This document shows positions 1 to 8,548 of a stretch of 64,000 bases of DNA, piece after piece. Origin of the DNA: Vibrio renipiscarius (GTDB taxonomy: Bacteria; Pseudomonadota; Gammaproteobacteria; Enterobacterales; Vibrionaceae); the NCBI RefSeq assembly GCF_000827885.1, contig NZ_JTKH01000003.1, positions 434,001 through 498,000 on the forward strand, read 5' to 3'. Below the pieces are notes generated by a model that worked only from the letters and a program-made list of their open reading frames with translations, was not told the DNA's origin and made no database searches. Position 1 is the stretch's first letter; every line of letters starts with the position of its first letter. The position numbers were made by a program, and so were the translations under genes.

Positions 1-1940
1 AAACCTGGAACCCCATAAATTGGGTTCGCCATATGGTTCACCCACGCCTTCACACGGTATGGATAGCCATCAATGGCCGCAGATAGATGTTCTGTTAACA
101 ACGGCGCGGCAAACGGATACCAAGGTGCGCGAGTTGGATAAGGGGATTCACCCGCAGCCACACGACGTTTATATTCACTGGTCTTTTGATACGGGAATTT
201 ACTGCGGGAAAGAAATACGCCTTTCGGTGCCACTTTGCCTGCAAATTTGGTGAAGTCATAACGCGGGCCCGCAGCTGAGGTTGGGTATCCCCCCGCTTTC
301 GCCATCGCGCCGCCTTTCATGTTGATATTACCAATCAAAGCATTGAGCATCATGATGGTAAAAGCATTGTAGAAACCGTTGGTGTGCATATTGCCACCAT
401 GGGTGTCGACGACCGCTTTAGTGCCATGGCTGGTGAAACGCTTTGCCAGCGCAATGATTTGATCGACTGGGATTTCACATTGCTCACTGTAAAAATTCAA
501 GTCGTACTTAAACGCTTCTTCTTTTAGACACAGCAGCGACGACTTCACGCGCACAGCACCCGATGCGAGTTGCACGTATCGGTCTACGAACAATTCGGCG
601 GCGCCCGTTTGGCTATGCACACCGAACTCACCACTTTGCGCATCAACAATCACGTACGGATCGCTTTCCGATAGCACTTCGCCATCAAAAGGCATTGCCA
701 TATCCGAAGCGCGTAAGAATGCACCATGACGAGGATGAGATTCATCGCTGATCACCAGATGGGTCGCGTTACACCAATGCGCCGTGCCCGCTCGTTGCAT
801 CGCATTGGCCCCCGGCTGCGCGAGGAATGTTTTGTTGTAGCGCTCGTTTTCGATGATCCACTGGATCATGCCCAACACCAAAGCTGAATCGCTGCCAGGT
901 TTGATTGGCATCCAGTGGTTCGTGTCACCCGCAGCGAGACTTGATGAACCCGCCGGTAAGCTTGGCGTGATGATGGTGTATTCTAACTTGCCTTCCGTAC
1001 GCGCCTTGGCGAGCTGACGAGATTGACGCTTAAACGGATTCCCCGCTTGCGCTGGCGACATGCCGATAAAGATGATGTATTCCGCGTTGTCGAAATCTGG
1101 CTTTAAGTGCGCGTTCTTATCCAAATCATTCATGAACGCGCCGCTACCGGCGCGGAAGGCATAACCACAATAAGAACCATGGTGACCAAAGTTGCGAGTA
1201 CCAAAGCTATTGAACGCGAAACGCTTAAAGATATCGTCACGTCCTTCGTTACCAGCATTGGTCATCAACAGTTGGTTGGCTTTTGGGCCATATTCTGGGT
1301 TTTGCGGATCGACTGGGGTCGTCAAATCACGAATGTCTTTGAGGCCTTCAACATAGCCTTCGCCAAATAAATCGCCGCCATTCACCACTTCATCAACCAG
1401 CTGTTCGTAGCTGATCGGCACCCATCGTCCTTCACCACGCTTGCCGACACGCTTAAGCGGCTGAGTGATCCGATAAGGGCTATTGCGAATTTCCAGCATG
1501 CCATTACCACGAGCACAGGCGGTAGAACGCCCTTCTAAACCCGCTTCCCCAGCCATGCCCAAATACGCCTCTTTAACCGGCGTTTCGAACGGAATGTGCT
1601 GCTGATGGGAAAGTGGATGATACGGGTTACCGACAATCCGCAAAATCTCATCGTTACGATTATCAATACGCACACGCAAGCCACACAGACTCCAACAACC
1701 AAAACACATTGATGGCGCAACACGTTGATTCGGGTTTGGAATCAGGTTGCCTTGTTGATTCACTTTGTATTCTGGTTCTAACGAGTTGCCATGGTGAATA
1801 TCACGTGTCTTTTCGCCTGCGGTGCCATAAACAGCCCCATCAACCATGTGTTTGGTGGTGGTTGCATACCCAGCAGCAAAGGCACCAAGCCCTCCAACAG
1901 CAAGCCCTGATTTCAATAACTGACGGCGTTTATTATCCAT
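1..1940 (-). CDS. ttrA: Tetrathionate reductase catalytic subunit TtrA (C-terminus missing at window edge)
   Basis: Molybdopterin enzyme that reduces tetrathionate to thiosulfate at the periplasmic face. The ATG at 1940 follows AGAGGA by 7 bases; 646 codons are in the window, and the family is roughly 1000 residues, so about a third is missing. The N-terminus has a twin-arginine-like KRRQLLKSG stretch and a hydrophobic segment, expected for Tat export. Cysteines at about 79, 82 and 86 (CFGCWSLCG) fit the N-terminal [4Fe-4S] site of the family. It is last in ttrB-ttrC-ttrA, 17 bases after ttrC. The neighbouring TtrB, TtrC and TtrRS make tetrathionate the likely substrate. A related polysulfide or thiosulfate reductase is the alternative. 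Confidence 0.9.
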   Translation of the reverse strand, partial: MDNKRRQLLKSGLAVGGLGAFAAGYATTTKHMVDGAVYGTAGEKTRDIHHGNSLEPEYKVNQQGNLIPNPNQRVAPSMCFGCWSLCGLRVRIDNRNDEILRIVGNPYHPLSHQQHIPFETPVKEAYLGMAGEAGLEGRSTACARGNGMLEIRNSPYRITQPLKRVGKRGEGRWVPISYEQLVDEVVNGGDLFGEGYVEGLKDIRDLTTPVDPQNPEYGPKANQLLMTNAGNEGRDDIFKRFAFNSFGTRNFGHHGSYCGYAFRAGSGAFMNDLDKNAHLKPDFDNAEYIIFIGMSPAQAGNPFKRQSRQLAKARTEGKLEYTIITPSLPAGSSSLAAGDTNHWMPIKPGSDSALVLGMIQWIIENERYNKTFLAQPGANAMQRAGTAHWCNATHLVISDESHPRHGAFLRASDMAMPFDGEVLSESDPYVIVDAQSGEFGVHSQTGAAELFVDRYVQLASGAVRVKSSLLCLKEEAFKYDLNFYSEQCEIPVDQIIALAKRFTSHGTKAVVDTHGGNMHTNGFYNAFTIMMLNALIGNINMKGGAMAKAGGYPTSAAGPRYDFTKFAGKVAPKGVFLSRSKFPYQKTSEYKRRVAAGESPYPTRAPWYPFAAPLLTEHLSAAIDGYPYRVKAWVNHMANPIYGVPG

Positions 1941-1957
1941 AATGAAATCCTCTTAAA

Positions 1958-3055
1958 TCAGTGTTGCGTGGCTGCAGAAGATGCAGTTTCACGTTTTGGT
2001 TGAATAAGTTCAGTACCCAGTAACGCCAGCGCAATCCAAAGTCCAAACATGCCGACAATACCCAACAAACCATTACTACCGAGTGGTAATTCATAAGGGT
2101 AAGGCCCTACATCGTAACGAGCGATAGTTTGCACTTCCATCAAGGTGACCCAGCGAACAGACCAAGCGGTGATCAGTGCCATCACAGACAGGCTCAACAC
2201 GCGTAAGTAATGAATCGTTACGCCCCGAAACACCAGCAAAGAGAGCACCACACTCAAGTTCAATAGCGATGCAAGAACGGCGATATGCTTTAACCATTCA
2301 GGTGATTCATACAGGGATAGTATTGTGCTATTTGAAGCCCAAATCGGCAGCAGTAATAGAGCCAACAGCCCACTCATCATCGTGGTTTGTTTTAGCAAGC
2401 GCGTATCGCCCATTGTGAGCATTTTGGTTTTTGATGGGATCAGTAGCCAAATCACTAAAGCAAAACCCACCGCACCAATAAAAGCGGTCACAAACCAAAG
2501 TAGCGGCGATGCTGGCTGATGCCATAATTCACGCGATTTCAGCACTGCGATCTCAGCCCCGGTGTACAGCGCAATGCTCAAACCAGAGAGCACGGTAGTG
2601 ACGGCTACCGACACCATCAATTTGCGACTGGTTTGCCATTGACCGAGTGACAATTTAGACAGCAGTGGCAGCACTTTGCCCGATTGATTGGCGAGGTTGA
2701 TCAAATCACTACGCAGATACAACCACGCTGTGGCCACCGCTAAAGCGGAAAAGATCGGCAAGAAGATAGCGCCTAAAGACATCCACGACCAAGATGAGAG
2801 GTATGGGTAAAAATGCCAAGCACGCCCCGGTTGATGCAGATCCCCCGTTAGCGCAAGTGGCCCAACAATCGCACCGATGGCGAGCGTTAACACCAATGCA
2901 GCGCGCAAGCGATGGCTAGTATGAGATTCACACAATAAGGCGATTAAAAATAGGATGGCCGCGGCATAAGCCGAACCGATGTAGAAAAAATACTGCACCG
3001 CCCACGGTAGCCAAGCAATGGCCTGAGGTTGAACTAAGACTTCGGTAATGTTCAT
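1958..3055 (-). CDS. ttrC: Tetrathionate reductase membrane subunit TtrC (NrfD family)
   Basis: Integral membrane quinol-oxidising subunit that passes electrons from the quinol pool through TtrB to TtrA. The 365 residues form about nine strongly hydrophobic segments with short loops, typical of NrfD/PsrC-type subunits. The first segment contains the WLPWAVQYFFYIGSAYAAA stretch. The ATG overlaps the ttrB stop by four bases (ATGA), so it is translationally coupled to ttrB, and ttrA follows after 17 bases. Length and gene order match the ttr operon. Function is inferred from family and context. Confidence 0.9.
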   Translation of the reverse strand: MNITEVLVQPQAIAWLPWAVQYFFYIGSAYAAAILFLIALLCESHTSHRLRAALVLTLAIGAIVGPLALTGDLHQPGRAWHFYPYLSSWSWMSLGAIFLPIFSALAVATAWLYLRSDLINLANQSGKVLPLLSKLSLGQWQTSRKLMVSVAVTTVLSGLSIALYTGAEIAVLKSRELWHQPASPLLWFVTAFIGAVGFALVIWLLIPSKTKMLTMGDTRLLKQTTMMSGLLALLLLPIWASNSTILSLYESPEWLKHIAVLASLLNLSVVLSLLVFRGVTIHYLRVLSLSVMALITAWSVRWVTLMEVQTIARYDVGPYPYELPLGSNGLLGIVGMFGLWIALALLGTELIQPKRETASSAATQH

Positions 3056-3819
3056 GCGCGCGCTCCTTGCGGATCATAAATCGCAGGTTGGCCTTCGATA
3101 TGCTGAGCAAAACGTTCATTCATGCCGATGTAGAACACATGCGGTTTGGTCTCTTCATTGGGCTTAAGCACTTTAAGATCGTCTCGGTGCTCATTCATCA
3201 AACGGCTCACTTCGCTACGAGGATCATTGATGTCGCCAATCACGCGAGCGCCACCCACACAGGTTTCCACACAAGCCGGCAACAAGCCTTCTTCAAGACG
3301 GTGAGCACAGAAGGTGCATTTGTCGGCAGTCAACGTTTCTTCGTTGATAAAGCGCGCATCGTATGGGCAAGCTTGCACGCAGTAAGCACAAGCCACACAG
3401 CGGCTGTTATCCACCATCACGATACCGTCTTCACGTTGGTAAGTGGCTTGCACTGGACAGACCGCAACACAAGGCGGGTTGTCACAATGGTTACATAAAC
3501 GCGGCAGCATAAAAGACTTCACTTCCTCGGTAACCGATGAACCATCGTCAAGCGTGACTTCATACTGTTTCACTGTGGTGCGGAACTGACCAATGGGCGC
3601 TTGGTTTTCAATACTACAGCCCACAGTGCATGCCTGACAGCCAACGCATTTACGCAGATCCACCACCATGGCATAGCGCTTACCTGCGTGACCTTTTCTG
3701 TCTGGCTCGTTATTATTTCTGATCACCGTACCTGCGGTTGCTGTCCCTATCCCTGCGATTGGAATAAGTGCCGCGCCCGCAGTCACCGCACTGAGAAAAC
3801 GACGTTTACTGGAATCCAT
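3052..3819 (-). CDS. ttrB: Tetrathionate reductase iron-sulfur subunit TtrB
   Basis: Ferredoxin-like electron-transfer subunit linking TtrC to TtrA. It has 255 residues with a Tat-like leader (KRRFLSAVTAGAAL). Four cysteine clusters suit four [4Fe-4S] centres: CVGCQACTVGC (C58, C61, C64, C68), CNHCDNPPCVAVCP near 110-123, CVACAYCVQACP near 141-152, and CTFCAHR plus a distal CVETC near 166-190. It is the first gene of the operon, facing the ttrS promoter region. The FNR-like box and palindrome just upstream suggest control by anaerobiosis and TtrR. Confidence 0.92.
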   Translation of the reverse strand: MDSSKRRFLSAVTAGAALIPIAGIGTATAGTVIRNNNEPDRKGHAGKRYAMVVDLRKCVGCQACTVGCSIENQAPIGQFRTTVKQYEVTLDDGSSVTEEVKSFMLPRLCNHCDNPPCVAVCPVQATYQREDGIVMVDNSRCVACAYCVQACPYDARFINEETLTADKCTFCAHRLEEGLLPACVETCVGGARVIGDINDPRSEVSRLMNEHRDDLKVLKPNEETKPHVFYIGMNERFAQHIEGQPAIYDPQGARA

Positions 3820-3885
3820 ACCTCACCTGCTAAGACTGATTAAAGCTTGCTGGCATTGTCTTCCCTCCCCCCTCTTGGCTGATAT

Positions 3886-3899
3886 TGTGGATTTCCACA
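3886..3899. promoter_or_regulatory. Candidate TtrR operator (14-bp perfect inverted repeat)
   Basis: TGTGGATTTCCACA is a perfect palindrome (six-base arms, TT centre) in the 172-bp gap between divergent ttrB and ttrS, about 67 bases upstream of the ttrB start. The spacing of the half-sites does not fit CRP (TGTGA-N6-TCACA). Binding by the LuxR-type regulator TtrR is an inference from position and symmetry. Confidence 0.45.
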
Positions 3900-3913
3900 T
3901 ACCGCCATCAATG

Positions 3914-3927
3914 TTGATCTAAAACAA
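3914..3927. promoter_or_regulatory. Candidate FNR box
   Basis: TTGAT-CTAA-AACAA matches the FNR consensus TTGAT-N4-ATCAA with one mismatch. It lies between ttrB and ttrS. In Salmonella the ttr operon needs both the FNR homologue and TtrRS, so an FNR site here would be expected. Confidence 0.5.
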
Positions 3928-3991
3928 ATATAGAAACCCTCATGTTGCTGTTATTCTGCTATTCCAAAGTAAGAGGATAAAGAAGCCATTC

Positions 3992-5857
3992 ATGAAGACA
4001 AACATCGTAAACTTCGTTCGATTATGGATTGCATTTGTCTCTCTTATCTCTGGCATTGCTTACGCCCAGACGCAAAAGAATACCTTAGATTCACACACGG
4101 AACTCAAGCCGAAAATCGACGTGGGTGTATTGGCCACTCGGGGCCACCTGTATGCACATCAGCGCTGGCAGCCCACCATTGACTGGCTCAATCAACACAT
4201 ACCTGACGCTCACTTTGTCCTTCATCCTCTTAATTTAGATGGCATGACTCAAGCCGTTGAACAGCAAAGCATGGATTTTGTTCTAACGAATCCGGGGCAA
4301 GCCGTACGCTTGGGGCGTCAATACGCACTGTCTTGGATTGCAACACTCACCAGCTCCGCTCCCGAACATTCTAACTATGGCATTGGTTCGGCTTTAGTGG
4401 TTCGCGCTGACTCTCCCTACTTAACCCTTGATGACGTGGCTGGCTTACCCATTGCAGCAGTCTCTGAGAACGCTTTTGGTGGTTACCTCACGTTGCGCTA
4501 CCAAGTGATAGAACAAGGCATTGACCCTAACCATTTCTTTTCTGACGTGCGTTACTTGGGCTTCCCTATCGACGCCAGTCTCTACCAACTCCGTGACAAA
4601 AACATCGCCGCTGCGGTCGTGCCCGCATGCCTCAAAGAACAAATGGAAAGTGAAGGCTTGATCGCTAAGGGAGAATTACGCATTCTTAACCCACTCGACT
4701 TGCAAAATACCGAATGTTTAGTGTCAACACCACTCTACCCCAATTGGTCATTTGCAAAAACCGAGCGCGGCTCATCTCAACTGGCCAAGCAAATCAGCCG
4801 GTCACTGCTTGCAATGCCCGAGAATGCGCCCGCCGCCATGGCCGCGAAAGCCTCCGGTTGGACATCTCCTGTCAGTTTGTTATCGATTGATAAACTCTAC
4901 CAAGCCATGGATTTACATCCACTGCAACAACCTTGGTGGAAAGACGCCTTGCGTTGGTTACGTGTTCATCAAGAGTGGGCATGGGCTCTTTTTCTGTTGG
5001 TGATATTTCTGAATGCTTATCACTTCTGGCTTGAATATCGATTCAGTAAAAGTAAACAAGATTTAGAAGCGACCCTACTGCGACTAAAAGAAAAAAGTGA
5101 GATGCTCGAGCACTCGCAGCGTGTGGCCATTGTGGGGGAATTAGGCAGCAGTTTGGCGCATGAGATAAACCAACCACTGGCGGCCATTCGCAACTACAGT
5201 GAAGGCGGTCTGTTAAGATTGGCGAAAAAGTGCCCCCATGAAGACATTGTACCGGTACTGGAAAAAATACAGACCCAAGTTGAACGTGCCGATGCCATTG
5301 TTCGCCGCCTGCGCACCCTAATTAAAAAACGCAGTGTGACGGTAACGACCTTTGATTTGGAGCCTTTAATTTCAGATACTCTTGAGCTAATGAACTTCCG
5401 ATTACACAAGCACGCGATTGTGATAGTTCGCAGCTCGGAAGGCAAAAAACAGCCCATTGATGCCGATGCCGTTGGGTTGCAACAAGCCTTGGTCAATGTG
5501 ATCAACAACGCCATCGATGCCTGTATGTCACAGGAAAAACATCACCCCGCCCATTATCAGGGTAAGACTGCGCTGCACCTTGATTATCAAGCCCACCAAG
5601 TGTCGATTCGCCTTATCGATAATGGCACTGGTTTAACGCAAGACAACCCCGCAGACGCTTTTGTTAGCTCTAAACAGGAAGGACTTGGCTTAGGCTTGCC
5701 GATCTGCCGTGATGTGGTCGAAATGCATGGTGGTGAATTTATGATTCAATCCATCGAGCCGCACGGTTGTATCGTGGAGCTCACTTTCCCCTACCGTGCG
5801 GTAAAATCATTAACCAAGCACAACGCGTTGGTGCAAAAAGGAAATCTAGATGAGTGA
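3992..5857 (+). CDS. ttrS: Tetrathionate sensor histidine kinase TtrS
   Basis: Membrane sensor kinase that detects tetrathionate and phosphorylates TtrR. The 621 residues read as: signal peptide about 1-26 (ends near AYAQ); a PhnD-like periplasmic binding domain about 35-310; one membrane segment about 328-348 (WAWALFLLVIFLNAYHF); an H-box with phospho-acceptor His390 in AHEINQPLAAIRNYS; then N-box (NVINNAIDA), G1 (LIDNGTG) and G2 (GLGLGLP) of the ATP-binding domain. It overlaps ttrR by eight bases and diverges from ttrBCA. The periplasmic domain plus context make this a confident call. Confidence 0.92.
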   Translation: MKTNIVNFVRLWIAFVSLISGIAYAQTQKNTLDSHTELKPKIDVGVLATRGHLYAHQRWQPTIDWLNQHIPDAHFVLHPLNLDGMTQAVEQQSMDFVLTNPGQAVRLGRQYALSWIATLTSSAPEHSNYGIGSALVVRADSPYLTLDDVAGLPIAAVSENAFGGYLTLRYQVIEQGIDPNHFFSDVRYLGFPIDASLYQLRDKNIAAAVVPACLKEQMESEGLIAKGELRILNPLDLQNTECLVSTPLYPNWSFAKTERGSSQLAKQISRSLLAMPENAPAAMAAKASGWTSPVSLLSIDKLYQAMDLHPLQQPWWKDALRWLRVHQEWAWALFLLVIFLNAYHFWLEYRFSKSKQDLEATLLRLKEKSEMLEHSQRVAIVGELGSSLAHEINQPLAAIRNYSEGGLLRLAKKCPHEDIVPVLEKIQTQVERADAIVRRLRTLIKKRSVTVTTFDLEPLISDTLELMNFRLHKHAIVIVRSSEGKKQPIDADAVGLQQALVNVINNAIDACMSQEKHHPAHYQGKTALHLDYQAHQVSIRLIDNGTGLTQDNPADAFVSSKQEGLGLGLPICRDVVEMHGGEFMIQSIEPHGCIVELTFPYRAVKSLTKHNALVQKGNLDE

Positions 5858-6455
5858 TAAACAACTTCCCGTCTTTGTGGTTGACGATGATGAATCAATG
5901 CGCGACTCGCTTGCATTTATGCTAGAGGAATATGATTTCACGGTGAGTACATTTGTAGATGGCCAAGTGTTTCTTGATAGTGTGGACATACAAAAAGCAG
6001 GCTGTGTGATCCTCGATAGTCGAATGCCGAACTTACGTGGCCAGCAAGTACACCAAATCATGAATGATGCCGGAAGCCCGCTGACGGTGATTTATCTTAC
6101 CGGGCATGGCGATGTCCCGATGGCCGTTGATGCCATGCAAGCCGGGGCGCTTCACTTTTTTCAAAAACCAGTGAAAGGCGACGAATTGGCTCAGGCGATC
6201 CTTAAAGGGCAAGCGCTATCAGCCACCAATTTGGACACCGCATTAGCCAAAAGAGCTTATGAGTCACTCACCACGAGAGAGAAGGATATTCTTCGTCTGA
6301 TTATTGTTGGCAAGCGCAACATTCGCATCGCCGATGAACTGTGTATCGCCATGCGCACCGTCGAAGTTCACCGCGCGAATTTGCTGAAGAAATTTTCCGC
6401 AAAAACCGTCGCTGAGCTCGCTTATACCTATGGGAAGATAGTACAGAACCAGTAA
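5850..6455 (+). CDS. ttrR: Response regulator TtrR (FixJ/LuxR type)
   Basis: DNA-binding partner of TtrS that activates ttrBCA. It has 201 residues: a receiver domain with acidic pocket D12-D14, phospho-acceptor D56 (VILDSRMP) and the conserved lysine in FFQKPVKG near 103; then a LuxR-type helix-turn-helix about 135-198 (SLTTREKDILRL, RTVEVHRANLLKK). Its start overlaps the end of ttrS, so the two are co-translated. No clear terminator follows; the convergent HNH gene ends 25 bases downstream. Confidence 0.92.
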   Translation: MSDKQLPVFVVDDDESMRDSLAFMLEEYDFTVSTFVDGQVFLDSVDIQKAGCVILDSRMPNLRGQQVHQIMNDAGSPLTVIYLTGHGDVPMAVDAMQAGALHFFQKPVKGDELAQAILKGQALSATNLDTALAKRAYESLTTREKDILRLIIVGKRNIRIADELCIAMRTVEVHRANLLKKFSAKTVAELAYTYGKIVQNQ

Positions 6456-6480
6456 ACGTAGGTTGGGAGATGGGAGAACG

Positions 6481-7617
6481 CTAAGTATGGGCATTCCCTT
6501 TAAACAACGTTTCTCTGTGATACCCCAAATATAACTTGTGCTCTTTCTTGATTCGGATAGACATATTTTCTCTTAGGCCAATGACTTCTGGCGTTTCAAG
6601 ATGATCAGATATCAATACCTTGCCGTTATCTGCGAACGAGATAAAACCAAGATCAAAGGCTTTATCAAGGTTTGCGAGTAAAAGTAAGCCATTGAACTCA
6701 TCCAATCGTTCTTTATTATTAGAGTCACGCCAAGGTTTGATGTGTGAAGCCAACAATAGCTGGGTATTGCGGTACCCTGTTAGAGCGCATCCACCCCACA
6801 TATGGATCAACTTAGATCTAAAGTAACCCTGCCCCATCCGTGTTTTAACTAAAATGGTCTTTTCGGTTTCGGACAGCGTCTTATCCGTCATCACTTGCTT
6901 AATATCGGCGTTCACATCGAACTGCGCGAGATCGGCCAAAAATTTGCTGTAATGAGAAAGAGCCGCACTGTACATGCCCTTACCTTTCGCATCGCGATCT
7001 TTGAATACCTCAAGCTGCCGAGCTTTTTCTCCAAGAACAACAAACTTTCGATATGAATTGATATCCGTTAAACGAACGTCTATCGCACCAACCTCAATCA
7101 ACCAGTTGGAAATAGAACCTTTTATTGCACCAAGATAATTACTGGCTGTTTTTTCTGACTTACCAATATCGACCAACCATTGATGATATAAAGTGGCTAA
7201 ATCCGACAAATTGGCAACGAGCGCTTCCTTAAGTTCATTGGCAATAATGTAGCTTTTCATATAGTCAAACAGCTCATCATCAAGATAAGCGTAAGCTATC
7301 GACTTAGCAGAATAACGGTTCGTTGATGAGTAATCGTAACCCTCAAAGTAAGATAGGTGCCAAAAGCCTTCACTTCTCAAATGGAAGAAGGGATTCTCTG
7401 GGGTATTCTTATCATTTCCTTGAGCTAAATTGTCGAAATGATAGGTAAACCGATCTTTAAGAGTTGGGTTAAAGTCGACCCGATTCGTTGCCAAATTACC
7501 CGCTTGAATTAAATCCATTACTGCAAGCAACATGCACACTTTATGTGGGCTTTTCTTACCACCAGAACTATTCATTTTTAAGTTCTGAAAACGATCTAAA
7601 TAATATTCAAGAGACAC
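6481..7617 (-). CDS. HNH endonuclease (predicted restriction-type, COG3440-like)
   Basis: Predicted nuclease of 378 residues. The C-terminal third carries an HNH_2-type module: WGGCALTG near 275, ASHIKPWRDSNN near 290, then the NGLLLLANLDKAFDLGFI block near 308-325, as in COG3440 predicted restriction endonucleases. The N-terminal two thirds are unassigned; a charged central stretch near 150-200 (EKTASNYLGAIKGSISNWL) could be helical. I use the GTG at 7617: GAGGAA lies eight bases upstream, inside the preceding methyltransferase gene, whose stop is only three bases away. That tight coupling suggests the two act together, possibly as a modification/cleavage pair. Target unknown. Confidence 0.75.
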   Translation of the reverse strand: MSLEYYLDRFQNLKMNSSGGKKSPHKVCMLLAVMDLIQAGNLATNRVDFNPTLKDRFTYHFDNLAQGNDKNTPENPFFHLRSEGFWHLSYFEGYDYSSTNRYSAKSIAYAYLDDELFDYMKSYIIANELKEALVANLSDLATLYHQWLVDIGKSEKTASNYLGAIKGSISNWLIEVGAIDVRLTDINSYRKFVVLGEKARQLEVFKDRDAKGKGMYSAALSHYSKFLADLAQFDVNADIKQVMTDKTLSETEKTILVKTRMGQGYFRSKLIHMWGGCALTGYRNTQLLLASHIKPWRDSNNKERLDEFNGLLLLANLDKAFDLGFISFADNGKVLISDHLETPEVIGLRENMSIRIKKEHKLYLGYHRETLFKGNAHT

Positions 7618-7620
7618 CGC

Positions 7621-8229
7621 TTATTTCCTCTCGATACAAGCTTTCTTCAACACGACGGTTTGCCAATGCACCGCATCTCGCGCTAATACGTCCATCGATT
7701 CACTGATATGGCAAACCACAAGCCCTACAGCTGCTGCCATTGCCTCTAGCTCTTCTAAAGACACACCATAACTCTCTCGTCCATCCAAGAACTCACCATG
7801 GCGCAATGTAACCACCAGCTTTCCCTCTTGCGACAGCAATTCATTTAGCGCCCATAGGGCAGGCTGGCGTTGATTGATTGGAATATGCATCCATACTGCT
7901 GACACCACGATAAGTTGAAACTGGAGTGAGAGAGATGTGACTTCATTGAGTAATGGCAGACTATCATCAAACCAAGTAACTGAAGAACCCGTATTGCGTA
8001 TACCCAATTCACGCAATGCTTTCGCTGGTTCAACAGCAATTACGTCGCAACCGAGTAAATCGAACCATTTGGCATCTCGCCCCGACCCTGCGCCAACATC
8101 TAATACACTGGCGCCAGATGGTGGCCAATAGCGCTTCCATGATTGATGCACAGACTCAAAATCTAGGCCGTCATATTGCTTCGCCAATTCAGCTGCATTT
8201 TTGTCGTAAAAAGAGGATGTTATGCGCAT
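7621..8229 (-). CDS. Class I SAM-dependent methyltransferase
   Basis: 202 residues. The SAM-binding motif I is SVLDVGAGSGRDAKWF near 40-55, followed by an acidic residue at the end of strand 2 (VIAVEPAK). The overall form is Methyltransf_11/25-like, with no NPPY/DPPY DNA-amino-methyltransferase motif and no cytosine-C5 PCQ motif. By family alone the substrate would be a small molecule or protein; its three-base spacing to an HNH nuclease gene raises the alternative that it modifies DNA or RNA. First gene of a two-gene unit placed between the ttr locus and the restriction island. Confidence 0.75.
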   Translation of the reverse strand: MRITSSFYDKNAAELAKQYDGLDFESVHQSWKRYWPPSGASVLDVGAGSGRDAKWFDLLGCDVIAVEPAKALRELGIRNTGSSVTWFDDSLPLLNEVTSLSLQFQLIVVSAVWMHIPINQRQPALWALNELLSQEGKLVVTLRHGEFLDGRESYGVSLEELEAMAAAVGLVVCHISESMDVLARDAVHWQTVVLKKACIERK

Positions 8230-8382
8230 ATGCCATACCAGATAAAAAACTAACCTGATGATATAAGGCTTAAACCTTGATGGCGATAAGGTCGTAGAAA
8301 AGCATTAAAATATGTGCGCTAGATCATATCGAGTTAACCACACAGATTAGCTGGCTAGATGTGGTATTGAAAAGCAGAAACG

Positions 8383-8411
8383 AAAAAGCCTCAGCATTTC
8401 TGCTGGGGCTT
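8383..8411 (-). terminator. Rho-independent terminator of the restriction operon
   Basis: Read on the minus strand: stem GCCCCAGCA / TGCTGAGGC with a GAAA tetraloop, followed by TTTTT. It is about 140 bases beyond the stop of the DUF262 gene and would end the eight-gene operon. The rest of the 319-bp gap (8230-8548) has no gene; a TGGCGG-containing, tRNA-end-like stretch sits next to it at 8418-8430. Confidence 0.75.
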
Positions 8412-8548
8412 AGAATGTGGCGGGAGTGAGACGTCAGACTTAAAACCATAACTCATTGATATTGAGAAGATAACATTGAGCAACTCTCTTTTGGTATTAC
8501 CTCAAGTATTACTTTGTGCAAAGTATCATCATAGGTTATCTTTGCTCA

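Noticed and set aside
1..1940. Plus-strand reading frames of 60-110 residues opposite ttrA
   Set aside because: They are antisense shadows of ttrA; the minus-strand frame carries the molybdopterin-enzyme motifs.
3886..3899. CRP site at the ttr palindrome
   Set aside because: The half-sites are TGTGG/CCACA with four bases between them, while CRP needs TGTGA-N6-TCACA.
8230..8548. A tRNA gene at the TGGCGG sequence
   Set aside because: No acceptor stem partner, anticodon arm or D arm can be found; only the 3'-end-like fragment is present.
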